Source: Oscillospiraceae bacterium
GTDB taxonomy: Bacteria; Bacillota; Clostridia; Oscillospirales; Oscillospiraceae
Direction of reading: 5' to 3'
Length of the DNA stretch: 21,838 nucleotides
NCBI GenBank assembly: GCA_031255955.1
Contig: JAIRRO010000056.1
Coordinates: forward strand, 1 to 21,838
The first letter of the stretch is position 1; each line of letters starts with the position of its first letter. The notes beneath the pieces are model-generated. The model was given only the letters and a program-made list of their open reading frames with translations. It was not told the origin of the DNA and searched no databases. Made by a program: the position numbers and the translations under genes. Below, in pieces: positions 1-7,750 of this stretch.

Positions 1-1182
1 ATCGCCCGGGTCAATCGGGTTTACAAGGACAAAGAAGGCGGACTGGTGGTCGATTATGTCGGCATCGCTTCGGCTCTGAAACAGGCGATGAACGATTACA
101 CCAACCGCGACAAGAACAATTACGGCGATACGGATATTTCAAAAACTGCCTTGCCGAAATTTATTGAGAAATTAGAAGTCTGCCGTGACCTTTTCCACGG
201 CTTTGACTACTCCGGATTCATGCGGGCAAGCGCCACCGACCTATCCCGTGCCAAAGCCATCAGCGGCGGTGTGAACTTCATAACAGCGATTGAACCGCCA
301 TCATCCGCGCACATGGTAACAGAAGGCGGACGGTACACACACTCGATAGCGGCTGAGTCGCCAGTTGGATATCTTGAATCCTCGAACCGCAAGGATGACT
401 TCATCAAAGAGGCTATGCTGCTGCGTCAGGCTCTCTCCCTTTGCCTTTCACTCCTCACGCCGGAACAGCGGTATGAAGCCGCATATTTTGAAGCGGTGCG
501 GACATTGCTTACCCGCATTACAGGCGAAGGCAAGCCACTGTCCCTGAAAGAAATAAATGCCCGCGTCAACGAGCTGTTGAAAGCAAGTATTCGAAGCGAA
601 GGTGTTATCAATCTGTTCTCGGACATAGATACAGGCTTCTCCCTGTTTGACCCGAAATTTCTTGACGAGATCGCGAAGATGAAGGAAAAGAATCTTGCCG
701 TAGAGATTTTGAAGAAGCTGCTCGCCGAGCAGGTGTCGCTCTACCGCAGGACAAACCTTGTCAAGAGCGAGAAATTCTCGGAGATGCTCTCCCGAGCCAT
801 GAAAGCGTACCTCAACGGTATGCTCTCTAACGAGGAGGTCATCGCCGAACTGATGAAGATGGCGAAGGACATGGCGAACGCCCAAGCGGAAGGCGACGCT
901 ATGGGGCTGACCGACGAGGAATTGGCGTTCTACGACGCCTTGACCCGCCCCGAAGCTGTAAAGGATTTCTATCAGAATGAGGAACTGGTGGCCATGACCC
1001 GCGAACTTGCCGATATGCTCCGCAAAAACCGCACCATCGACTGGCAGAAGAAAGAATCCGCCCGCGCCGGAATGCGCCGAATGGTTAAAAAACTGTTGAA
1101 GAAGTACAAGTATCCGCCGGAGGGGATGGAGGATGCCATCGCAACTGTAATCGGGCAGTGCGAAATGTGGGTTGACAATTAG
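1..1182 (+). CDS. hsdR: Type I restriction enzyme R subunit (HsdR), C-terminal fragment
   Basis: The reading frame is open from base 1, so the gene starts outside the window; the GTG at 46 is not a plausible start. The first codons read IARVNRVYKDK, matching the QAxxRxNR helicase motif VI region of HsdR, followed by GGLVVDYVG, which is typical of the end of the second RecA-like motor domain. The remaining roughly 370 residues are helical and charged, like the HsdR C-terminal domain (DUF3387) that contacts the HsdM/HsdS methylase core. HsdR is the ATP-dependent translocase and endonuclease of a type I restriction-modification system. The nuclease and Walker A parts, and hsdM/hsdS, are not in view. 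The next gene is unrelated and has its own promoter. Codon use is less GCG/CGC-biased than in the following operon, which fits a horizontally acquired defence gene (impression, not computed). Confidence 0.9.
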   Translation: MARVNRVYKDKEGGLVVDYVGIASALKQAMNDYTNRDKNNYGDTDISKTALPKFIEKLEVCRDLFHGFDYSGFMRASATDLSRAKAISGGVNFITAIEPPSSAHMVTEGGRYTHSIAAESPVGYLESSNRKDDFIKEAMLLRQALSLCLSLLTPEQRYEAAYFEAVRTLLTRITGEGKPLSLKEINARVNELLKASIRSEGVINLFSDIDTGFSLFDPKFLDEIAKMKEKNLAVEILKKLLAEQVSLYRRTNLVKSEKFSEMLSRAMKAYLNGMLSNEEVIAELMKMAKDMANAQAEGDAMGLTDEELAFYDALTRPEAVKDFYQNEELVAMTRELADMLRKNRTIDWQKKESARAGMRRMVKKLLKKYKYPPEGMEDAIATVIGQCEMWVDN

Positions 1183-1231
1183 AAGGAACACTCAAATTAA
1201 TGTATTATAACCTCGTCTCACCCCGCTCAGC

Positions 1232-1260
1232 TTGAAATAATCCGCCTCCTGTTATATAAT
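1232..1260 (+). promoter_or_regulatory. Promoter of the surface-polysaccharide operon
   Basis: A TTGAAA -35 box (1232-1237) and a perfect TATAAT -10 box (1255-1260) are separated by 17 bp. The start of transcription would be near 1267, giving a leader of about 35 nt before the ATG at 1303. The SD AAGGAGG (1286-1292) lies 10 nt ahead of that ATG. Confidence 0.75.
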
Positions 1261-1294
1261 GCCTCACATTATGATCCCCACCACCAAGGAGGCG
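1243..1294 (+). promoter_or_regulatory. Inverted repeat pairing the promoter spacer with the SD
   Basis: CGCCTCCT (1243-1250) is perfectly complementary to AGGAGGCG (1287-1294), which contains the SD of the O-antigen ligase gene. The upstream arm lies in the -35/-10 spacer, so a transcript from the local promoter would lack it. A read-through transcript from hsdR would carry both arms and could hide the SD. The function is inferred; only the 8-bp complementarity is seen. Confidence 0.35.
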
Positions 1295-1302
1295 CTGCCC
1301 AT

Positions 1303-2772
1303 ATGCTGAGGATACTGCAAGCGAGCTTAATATACCGCGTAATCGCAGCCGTTGCGGCGGCGTTCGGCGGGCAGTGGCGCGCCAGCGCGATTATTTCGCG
1401 GTTTCTGGCGGGCGCGCGCGTCGCGGAGGGTGCGGGGGTATCGATTTTAACTAAGCTGCGCGCGTTTTTGGGCGCGGCGTTTCGCGCGCTGCGATTGGAC
1501 AAGCTGCTGCGCGGGAGCATATTTCTGCGCCCCGATCTGTGGTGCGCCGCGACGCTGGCGCTGTCGCCGATAATTCCCACGCTGGCGGCAGCCGGGCTTG
1601 CCGGGGTCTCTATGCTGTCCGCGCTGTTGAAAACAGGCGCGGACGCCGCCGCGGGCAACCAGCCGCCAAAGAGGGCGGAGCATCATACGGCGCGATACGC
1701 GATACTTTTCGCGGGGATTTATTTTGTTTCGATTTTCACGTCCGTCACTGTGTCCGGCAGCCTTTACGGCGGACTGTTGCAGAGCTTTTTCGCGCTGTTT
1801 TCCATCGTGATGTATGTGGCGCTGCGGGATGATTGGCGGGGCATTATGCTTGCCGTGCGCGCGTTTGCGCTTTCCGGCGCCGCCGTCGCGGGGTATGGCA
1901 TACTGCAATATCTGCGCGGGGCGTCCGGCGCGTCCGGCTGGCTAGATGCGGAGATGTTCTCCGGCATCGGGCTGCGCGTGTATTCCACGCTCGGCAATCC
2001 CAATGTGCTGGCGGAATATCTGCTGCTGGTTATTCCGTTTTCGGCGGCGCTGATTCTCACGGAAAAGCGCGCCATCGCAAAGCTCGTTTTCACGGGGGCG
2101 CTGGGTGCAATGCTGCTGTGTATGGCGCTGACCTTCGCGCGCGGCGGCTGGCTGGGGCTGATTATCGCGGCGGCTGTATTTCTGGTGATGCTTGACCGGC
2201 GCTTTATTCTGATAGGAATTGTCGGGCTGGCGGCGCTGTATTTCCTGCTGCCGGATGTGATTATCTCGCGGTTTCTCAGCATCGGGAACCTAAAGGACGG
2301 CTCCACGTCTTACCGCGTATATATCTGGCTGGGGACACTGTCTATGCTGCGCGATTTCTGGCTTGTCGGGATAGGTCCCGGCGTCACGGCATTTAACAAA
2401 ATGTATCCGCTTTACGGCTATAACGCCGTCGCCGCGCCGCACTCGCACAATCAGTTTTTGCAACTTGTATGCGATGCCGGGGTCACGGCGCTTGTCATAT
2501 TCGTCATAATCCTCTTTTCACACTTGCGCTCGCTGGCGGCGTCCATCGCCCGTTCCACGGACAAAACGCTTAATTATCTGCGAATAGCCGCTATTTCAGC
2601 GATGCTGGGCTTTCTGGCGCAGGGCGTCACGGATTATTCCTTCTATAATTATCGCGTAACGCTGATGTTTTGGGCGTCGGTTGGGCTTGGTATGGCGTTA
2701 TCGTGCCGCGACGCCGCGATAGCCTCGCCGGAATTGAATAGCGACGCTTCGGGAAACGGAGGCGCGGCATGA
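1303..2772 (+). CDS. O-antigen ligase / Wzy-like polymerase family membrane protein
   Basis: This is a 489-residue polytopic membrane protein with about ten to twelve hydrophobic segments from residue 70 on. It carries the marks of the Wzy_C/O-antigen ligase family: ARGGWLGL at the start of the conserved block, and the loop GIGPG...HSHNQFLQ, with the His-containing motif that binds the lipid-linked sugar donor. The family joins or polymerises undecaprenyl-linked glycans on the outer face of the membrane. In a Gram-positive, outer-membrane-lacking context this would be a secondary wall polymer rather than O-antigen. The start at ATG 1303 is set by AAGGAGG 10 nt upstream. The N-terminal 60 residues are basic and alanine-rich, an unusual cytoplasmic lead. 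It is the first gene of a five-gene operon and overlaps the next gene by 4 bp (ATGA). Ligase versus polymerase cannot be decided from sequence. Confidence 0.85.
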   Translation: MLRILQASLIYRVIAAVAAAFGGQWRASAIISRFLAGARVAEGAGVSILTKLRAFLGAAFRALRLDKLLRGSIFLRPDLWCAATLALSPIIPTLAAAGLAGVSMLSALLKTGADAAAGNQPPKRAEHHTARYAILFAGIYFVSIFTSVTVSGSLYGGLLQSFFALFSIVMYVALRDDWRGIMLAVRAFALSGAAVAGYGILQYLRGASGASGWLDAEMFSGIGLRVYSTLGNPNVLAEYLLLVIPFSAALILTEKRAIAKLVFTGALGAMLLCMALTFARGGWLGLIIAAAVFLVMLDRRFILIGIVGLAALYFLLPDVIISRFLSIGNLKDGSTSYRVYIWLGTLSMLRDFWLVGIGPGVTAFNKMYPLYGYNAVAAPHSHNQFLQLVCDAGVTALVIFVIILFSHLRSLAASIARSTDKTLNYLRIAAISAMLGFLAQGVTDYSFYNYRVTLMFWASVGLGMALSCRDAAIASPELNSDASGNGGAA

Positions 2773-3932
2773 TCAACGTCATCAATGTGATTACGGATTC
2801 CAATATCGGCGGGGCGGGGCTTGTGCTGGTGAATTTTATGCGCCGCTCGGACAAGACGGAGTTTTGCCACCGCGTCATTCTGCCGGAGGGCGCGCAGCTC
2901 ACGCCGCGTCTGCGGGAGCTGGGTATCGACACGCTTGAGATACCGGGGATAGACGCGCGCTCATTTTCACCCGGCGCGGTGAGAACATTTCATCGGTTGT
3001 TTAAGGAACTGCGCCCCGATATTGTCCACACCCACGCAAGTCTCAGCGCGCGTGTCGCGGCGCGGCTTTACGGGCGGTGCAAAACCGTCCATACGCGTCA
3101 CTGCGCCTTTGATATTCGCCGCGCGCTCACCGTTTTCCCGCTCCGCGCGCTGCTTGGGGCTATGAACAACGCGCTCTCCGATGTGATAATTGCCATCTCC
3201 CCCGCGGCGCGGGATAATCTGACCGATATGGGGACGTCCCCCGATAAAATCGTCACGATGATGAACGGCGTTGAGCCTGTCCCGCGCCTCACCGATGCCG
3301 AAATCGCCGCCGTCCGGGCGCAATACGGCGTCGCCGACGGCGAGCTTGTCGCCGTGTTGATAGCGCGGATAGAAACATACAAGGGGCATGAATATGTGAT
3401 AGACGCGGCGGCGCGGCTGGGGGATCTGCCCCTACGGTTCATCTTCGCCGGAACAGGCTCCGCGGAGGCGGAGCTGCGGGAGAGCGTCCGCGCGCGCGGA
3501 CTTGATAACTGCGTGTTCACAGGCTTTGTGTCCGATGTCGGCGCCTTGGAGAACATCGCCGACATTCAGCTTAACGCCTCATACGGCACAGAGACGTCCA
3601 GCCTTGCGCTGCTTGAGGGTATGAGCCTCGGCGTGCCGTCCATTGTCTCGGATTTCGGCGGGAATCCAAGCCTTGTATTTGACGGGGAAAACGGCATCAT
3701 CGTCCCGCGGCGCGACGCCGACGCGCTGGCTGACGCGATACGGCGACTTTGTGAGGACGCGCGGCTGCGCGGGCAAATATCCCGCCGCGCCGGGGAGATA
3801 TACGCCGAGCGCTTCACGGCGCAGGCGCCCGTGCGGAAGGTGGAAACGATATATCGCGCGCTTGCGGGCGGCGGGGGTATAGACCCGCAGACATTCGATT
3901 TGCAAACAAAAAATTTGGAGGACAACAAATGA
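2769..3932 (+). CDS. GT4 family glycosyltransferase
   Basis: A 387-residue protein of the usual size for GT4 (GT-B fold) enzymes. The N-terminal Rossmann half opens with NVITDSNIGGAG, the glycine-rich loop that touches the acceptor or phosphate. The C-terminal donor-binding half has the conserved EX7E motif (ETSSLALLE) followed by GMSLGVPSIVSDFGG and DGENGIIVP, and the RIETYKGHEY segment is the common lysine/arginine donor site. It should transfer a nucleotide-activated sugar, retaining anomeric configuration, to a lipid-linked intermediate on the inner face of the membrane. The sugar is unknown. It overlaps both neighbours by 4 bp, so it is translationally coupled within the polysaccharide operon. 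Confidence 0.9.
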   Translation: MINVINVITDSNIGGAGLVLVNFMRRSDKTEFCHRVILPEGAQLTPRLRELGIDTLEIPGIDARSFSPGAVRTFHRLFKELRPDIVHTHASLSARVAARLYGRCKTVHTRHCAFDIRRALTVFPLRALLGAMNNALSDVIIAISPAARDNLTDMGTSPDKIVTMMNGVEPVPRLTDAEIAAVRAQYGVADGELVAVLIARIETYKGHEYVIDAAARLGDLPLRFIFAGTGSAEAELRESVRARGLDNCVFTGFVSDVGALENIADIQLNASYGTETSSLALLEGMSLGVPSIVSDFGGNPSLVFDGENGIIVPRRDADALADAIRRLCEDARLRGQISRRAGEIYAERFTAQAPVRKVETIYRALAGGGGIDPQTFDLQTKNLEDNK

Positions 3933-4417
3933 ACGCGGAAAAACGCAAATTCAAGCTACGCATCAATCTTTTCGACATTGTGATAATCATCGCGGCGCTC
4001 GGAGCGGGCTTTCTGCTGCTGCGGCTGACGGATTCCGGAGACGGCACCGTTCTCGGCACGGGCAAGCCCGTAACGCTCAACTACACGCTGGAGCTGTTCA
4101 ATCTGCCCGCCGGAACGGCGGAGCTTATCGCGGCGGGCGACAGGCTGACAGAGGTTGTGGAAAAGCGATATGTCGGCACTGTCGTCTCCGTGGAATACGG
4201 TCCGTATATGCCGACGTCCAAAAACAGCCTGACGGGGGATTATATTCTGGCGGAGATTCCGGAGCGCGAGGTTGCGGTGATAGAGGTGACGCTTGAGGCT
4301 GTGGACACGGGCAACGAAATTAACGCCTCCGGCTTCGTGCCGCGCGCGGGGATGAGCCTTTCCGTCACGGGGCGCGGCTATGCCGGACCCGGCGTAATTC
4401 TTGATATAAAGAGGTGA
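3929..4417 (+). CDS. DUF4330 family membrane-anchored protein (first of two)
   Basis: A 162-residue protein with a short basic N-terminus, one transmembrane segment at about residues 14-33 (FDIVIIIAALGAGFLLL), and a soluble, probably extracytoplasmic remainder rich in beta-type sequence. The pattern LFDIVIII followed by a small beta domain with a VGTVVSVEYGPY element matches DUF4330. The family function is not established. It starts at an ATGA overlap with the glycosyltransferase, preceded by TTTGGAGGAC, a strong SD. It ends at a GTGA overlap with a second copy of the same family. Its position between sugar transferases and the CsaB fusion suggests a role in polymer export or assembly (inference). 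Confidence 0.7.
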   Translation: MNAEKRKFKLRINLFDIVIIIAALGAGFLLLRLTDSGDGTVLGTGKPVTLNYTLELFNLPAGTAELIAAGDRLTEVVEKRYVGTVVSVEYGPYMPTSKNSLTGDYILAEIPEREVAVIEVTLEAVDTGNEINASGFVPRAGMSLSVTGRGYAGPGVILDIKR

Positions 4418-4422
4418 GCGGC

Positions 4423-4923
4423 GTGAAGAAAATCATTGATGAAAACGGACGGCTGTTCGGCAAGGTCAGCATAGTGGATATTGTCGTCATCGTTGCCGTG
4501 CTGGCGGTTGCGATTGCCGCCGTGATGAAGCGCAACGTGGTGGAGCAGGTCAGCGGCGCGATGAACACCGTTCCCGTCAGCTATACCATAGCGGCGATGA
4601 ATATCCGCGTGCCGGTGGCGGAGCTGCTGCAGGAGGGCGATTATATCTGGCTTGAAAGCGGCGTCCCCGCCGGTATAATCACGGGCGTCGAAATCCGCGA
4701 CGCGATAATAGATTCGCAAAAAGCGGACGGCACATATGTGATAGGCAAGATAGAAAGCAAGGTGGACGCGTACATCACGGTACACGCGGACTGCTCTGTA
4801 TCCGGCGGCAGCTATTACGCCGACCGAACCTTTGCCTTGTTTGTAAACCAAGAACAAAAATACATCACCAAATACGTTGCGGTGACGGGAATTATCAGCG
4901 ATATATCGCCGGAGGCGGAATGA
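4423..4923 (+). CDS. DUF4330 family membrane-anchored protein (second of two)
   Basis: A paralogue of the preceding protein. The N-terminus KKIIDENGRLFGKVSIVDIV is the textbook DUF4330 opening, followed by one transmembrane helix (about residues 14-33) and a domain containing EGDYIWLESGVPAG and GVEIRDA, which align with the GDRLTEVVEKRYVG and VVSVEYGPY segments of the first copy. GTG 4423 is preferred as the start because GAGGTGA (4411-4417) lies 5 nt upstream. GTG 4414, which would overlap the previous stop, is the alternative and adds three residues. The stop overlaps the ATG of the CsaB fusion (ATGA). Function unknown; the two unequal copies may form a heteromer. Confidence 0.7.
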   Translation: MKKIIDENGRLFGKVSIVDIVVIVAVLAVAIAAVMKRNVVEQVSGAMNTVPVSYTIAAMNIRVPVAELLQEGDYIWLESGVPAGIITGVEIRDAIIDSQKADGTYVIGKIESKVDAYITVHADCSVSGGSYYADRTFALFVNQEQKYITKYVAVTGIISDISPEAE

Positions 4924-7148
4924 GCCGGATTCTGATTGCCGCCATGAGCCTTGATATCGGCGGGGCTGAAACGCACGTGGTTGAGCTGACGCGTGAGCTG
5001 ACGCGGCGCGGGCATCGCGTCACCGTCGTATCCGCCGGGGGCGTGTATGCGGAAGCCGTTACGCAGTGCGGGGCGCAGCATTACATCGCGCCGCTGAACA
5101 CGCGCCGCCCGCGCGATATGGCAAGCGCCTTGGGGGCGCTGTCATTTCTGATGAAGGCTGAAAAATTCGATATTGTCCACGCGCACGCGCGCATCCCGGC
5201 GTTTTTATGCGGGCTGCTGCGCCCGATTTATAAGTTCCGTTTTGTGACGACGGCGCATTGGGTGTTCCGCGCGCGCGGTTTATCGAAGCTGCTTTCCAAC
5301 TGGGGCGAAAAAACGCTTGCCGTTTCAGATGATATCAAGACATATCTGTTGAAAAATTATCGCGTGGATGAGCGTGATATTACCGTCACGGTGAACGGCG
5401 TGAACACGGACACATTTTCGCCCGGGGTGTCCGGGCGGCGCGTTCGGCAAGAGCTTGGCATACCGGATTCATCGCCCGTCGTCGTCAATGTCTCGCGGCT
5501 GGATAAAACGGATTCCGCGCCGACGGCAACGGTGCGCGGACTAATAGCGTCGGCGACGGAGCTTGCGGGGCGTATCCCCAAGCTGCGGATTGTCATCGTG
5601 GGCGGCGGCGACGCGGAGCTTGAGCTGCGCGCGCTTGCCGGAATCGCAAACGCCGAATGCGGGCGCGAGGTTGTCACGCTCACCGGCGCGCGCACGGACA
5701 TCGGCGAGCTTTTAGCCATGAGCGATTTATTCGTCGGCGTGTCCCGCGCCGCGTTGGAGGCTTGCGCCTGCGGAAAGCCCGTGATACTCGCGGGCTCAGA
5801 GGGCTATCTCGGTTTGTTAAACGACGAAAGCGCGCCGCTTGCCGTCCGCACGAATTTCACCTGCCGCGGCGAGAGTGAAACAACGGCGCCGCGGCTGGCT
5901 TCTGACATCGCGGACTTCCTGAGCGACTTCGGGAAACCAACATTTACAGCCATATCGGCGCGCCTCGGCGCGTTCGGGCGCGAGCTTGTGACCTCGGGAT
6001 ATTCCGTCGCCCGTATGACGGACGACTGCGAGCGCGTATATAACAGCCTGCCCTCCGCGCACGGAAAAAGCGTTGTGATGGGCGGATATTTCGGCTTTGG
6101 CAACGCGGGCGACGAGGCGATTATGCAAACGGTACACGATTGCGTTTCAAGCGCCCTGCCGGGCGCGCGGATAACAGTGCTGTCCAAAAGCCCGCGCGCA
6201 ACGCGGGCGCGCTATGGCTACAAGGCTGTCAGCAGATTTAATCCCGTAAGCGTAGTTGGGGCGCTGCGGCGGTGCGACGCGCTTGTGTTCGGCGGCGGGA
6301 GTTTGCTTCAGGACTATACCTCCACGCGCTCGCTGCTGTATTATCTGGCGATTTTATCGCTTGCGCGCGCTATGCGTCGGCGTGTGATGATTTATGCCAA
6401 CGGCATAGGTCCCGTAACGCGTGAAAAAAACAGGCGGCGCGTGAAAACCGCCGTGGAGCAAGCCGACGTTGTCACGCTGCGCGACGAACGCTCTCTTGAA
6501 GAGCTGCTTTCGATGGGCGTCACGCGGGACGATATCACAGTGACCAGCGACCCCGTTTTCACGGCGGAGCTGCCGGACAAAGCCGAGCGTGAGGAGCTGC
6601 TGCGCGCCATGGGACTCTCGCGCCCGTTCGCCGTGTTCTCCGTGCGGCAATGGAACACGGGCGAGCGCTTTGCCCCCGAGCTGGCGCGCTTGTGCGGAAT
6701 GATAAAAAGCGAGCTGGAATTGGATATTCTGTTTTTGCCGATGCAGCCGCCCGGGGATATAGCGGCAAGCCGGGCAGTCGCCGCGCAGCTGCCGGACGGG
6801 GCTGTCATCCCCCCGCGCGAGCTGACGCTGAGGGAATACTTTGCCCTTATCGGCGAGGCGCGCCTTGCCGTATCTATGCGGCTGCACACTCTGATTTTCG
6901 CGGCGCGCGCCGGGACGCCCGCCTTGGGTATCGACGTCGATCCCAAGCTGCGCGCCTATCTTGAGCTGCTTGGCGCGCCGAACCTCGGCACACCGGAGGA
7001 ATTTGACGCGGAGCGGACGCTCGGGCTTATCCGCGAGGTATTAGAACACCGCGACGAATTATCCGGGCAGCTCACGGAGCTGGCAGCCCGCCAAGGCGAG
7101 CTTGCCCGCCGCGACGCGCAGCTTCTCGCGGAGCTGTTGGATGCGTAA
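4920..7148 (+). CDS. csaB: Glycosyltransferase-CsaB fusion (GT4 plus polysaccharide pyruvyl transferase)
   Basis: A 742-residue two-domain protein. Residues 1 to about 375 form a GT4-like GT-B domain: LDIGGAETHVVEL at the N-terminus, VNGVNTDTFSPG in the middle, and SRAALEACACGKPVILAG in the donor half. From about residue 385 a complete CsaB domain follows, with the diagnostic GGYFGFGNAGDEAI loop, FGGGSLLQD, YANGIGPV, TSDPVF and, near the end, SMRLHTLIFAARAGTPALGID. CsaB moves pyruvate from PEP to a sugar of the secondary cell-wall polymer, creating the ketal that SLH domains bind. Joining it to a transferase suggests that one polypeptide adds a sugar and pyruvylates it. It is the last gene of the operon, and a 13-bp tandem repeat begins at its stop codon. 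Stand-alone CsaB is about 360 residues. Confidence 0.88.
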   Translation: MSRILIAAMSLDIGGAETHVVELTRELTRRGHRVTVVSAGGVYAEAVTQCGAQHYIAPLNTRRPRDMASALGALSFLMKAEKFDIVHAHARIPAFLCGLLRPIYKFRFVTTAHWVFRARGLSKLLSNWGEKTLAVSDDIKTYLLKNYRVDERDITVTVNGVNTDTFSPGVSGRRVRQELGIPDSSPVVVNVSRLDKTDSAPTATVRGLIASATELAGRIPKLRIVIVGGGDAELELRALAGIANAECGREVVTLTGARTDIGELLAMSDLFVGVSRAALEACACGKPVILAGSEGYLGLLNDESAPLAVRTNFTCRGESETTAPRLASDIADFLSDFGKPTFTAISARLGAFGRELVTSGYSVARMTDDCERVYNSLPSAHGKSVVMGGYFGFGNAGDEAIMQTVHDCVSSALPGARITVLSKSPRATRARYGYKAVSRFNPVSVVGALRRCDALVFGGGSLLQDYTSTRSLLYYLAILSLARAMRRRVMIYANGIGPVTREKNRRRVKTAVEQADVVTLRDERSLEELLSMGVTRDDITVTSDPVFTAELPDKAEREELLRAMGLSRPFAVFSVRQWNTGERFAPELARLCGMIKSELELDILFLPMQPPGDIAASRAVAAQLPDGAVIPPRELTLREYFALIGEARLAVSMRLHTLIFAARAGTPALGIDVDPKLRAYLELLGAPNLGTPEEFDAERTLGLIREVLEHRDELSGQLTELAARQGELARRDAQLLAELLDA

Positions 7149-7171
7149 GAGCGTTCTATAAGAGCGTTCTA
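7146..7171 (+). repeat. Perfect 13-bp tandem repeat at the end of csaB
   Basis: TAAGAGCGTTCTA occurs twice, at 7146-7158 and 7159-7171, starting with the csaB stop codon. It is a simple tandem duplication with no clear terminator structure or T run after it. Confidence 0.8.
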
Positions 7172-7234
7172 GCGGAGCTTTGAGCCTTTTGCAATACACA
7201 TTGAACGGCTTGAATTATGTGAATTCGGAGGGGA

Positions 7235-7399
7235 TTATGCTCGATTGGAGTGCGGTTTCCCCTTGCGGGGAGGCGCGGGCAATTTAACATTGACTTCGCC
7301 TCTATTCGCGGCGTTTATGGCGCGCGCAACAACGTCGGCGCCGACCTCATCACACAGTAACGCAAGCAAGGCGCAAGCGTCAAGGACATATTCGCTCAT
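7235..7399 (-). pseudogene. PIN-domain toxin, truncated to its N-terminus
   Basis: Reading the minus strand from ATG 7399 gives a 54-residue frame opening with SEYVLDACALLALLCDEVGA and continuing to about residue 40 (AANRGEVNVK). This is the start of a VapC-like PIN ribonuclease: the first strand with its metal-binding Asp (YVLDACALL) and the following helix. A PIN toxin needs about 130 residues with three or four acidic residues. Here the family-like sequence ends near 7280 and runs into unrelated residues (PAPPRKGKPHSNRA) and a stop at 7235-7237. No continuation is seen in other frames before csaB. The start codon overlaps the antitoxin stop (ATGA), the normal coupling of such pairs. The toxin should be inactive. 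Confidence 0.7.
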
Positions 7400-7623
7400 A
7401 AATCAAGCTCCTTATCGGCGTGCTTGCGTTCGAGGAATCTATCTACGGACATATCGGGGCAATCCTTGAACATTCCGCGCAGAGCGATTGTGCAGTCCGC
7501 TTCTTCGCCGGCAGGTTCAATCGTCACCACGCTATCGCGCCTACGTACTCGCACTTGCTGCGCCGGGAACATCGTTATTAAATACGTTTGCAGAGCTTCA
7601 ACGCTCATTATCTGTTCGGTCAC
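7396..7623 (-). CDS. Antitoxin-like protein of a PIN toxin module
   Basis: A 75-residue protein. It starts at GTG 7623 with GGGAGGA about 9-10 nt upstream; ATG 7608 is an in-frame alternative. The sequence has a short helix, then VRVRRRDSVVTIEPAGEE, a strand-turn-strand of the kind seen in SpoVT/AbrB-like or related VapB antitoxins, and a C-terminal DMSVDRFLERKHADKE segment typical of the toxin-wrapping tail. I recognise the arrangement from clostridial pairs with PIN toxins rather than a named family. It overlaps the PIN remnant by 4 bp. It has its own promoter (7667-7695), and its toxin partner is truncated, so it is now an orphan antitoxin. Confidence 0.65.
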   Translation of the reverse strand: MTEQIMSVEALQTYLITMFPAQQVRVRRRDSVVTIEPAGEEADCTIALRGMFKDCPDMSVDRFLERKHADKELDL

Positions 7624-7666
7624 AGTTTAATATCCTCCCTCGTGCAACCATCAATTTATCACAGCA

Positions 7667-7695
7667 AGTATACTCCAAGACAGCCGCGATTGCAA
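7667..7695 (-). promoter_or_regulatory. Promoter of the orphan antitoxin/PIN remnant
   Basis: On the minus strand, TTGCAA (7690-7695) and TATACT (7667-7672) are 17 bp apart, about 45 bp before the GTG at 7623. It diverges from the mntA promoter, with only 25 bp between the two -35 boxes. Confidence 0.6.
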
Positions 7696-7720
7696 GCGAT
7701 ATTTTCGCCACCCGCCCCTG

Positions 7721-7750
7721 TTGACACCCGCGCGGCAGTTGGGGTACAAT
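7721..7750 (+). promoter_or_regulatory. Promoter of mntA-hepT (copy of the uvrB promoter)
   Basis: TTGACA (7721-7726) and TACAAT (7745-7750) are separated by 18 bp. The whole element, including spacer and flanks, recurs at 8454-8483 before uvrB. Transcription should start near 7757, about 20 nt before the GTG at 7777. Confidence 0.75.

Noticed and set aside
448..1191. 247-codon open frame on the minus strand opposite hsdR
   Set aside because: It mirrors the HsdR coding frame, has no SD or family-like motif, and the plus-strand protein is clearly recognisable.
7257..7274. TCCCC-TTGC-GGGGA hairpin as a terminator
   Set aside because: The stem is only about 5 bp plus wobble pairs and no T run follows on either strand.
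7237..7287. 16-codon plus-strand frame (MLDWSAVSPCGEARAI) with a good SD (GGAGGGG)
   Set aside because: It is too short and without family support; it may be the leftover start of a deleted gene, but nothing confirms this.
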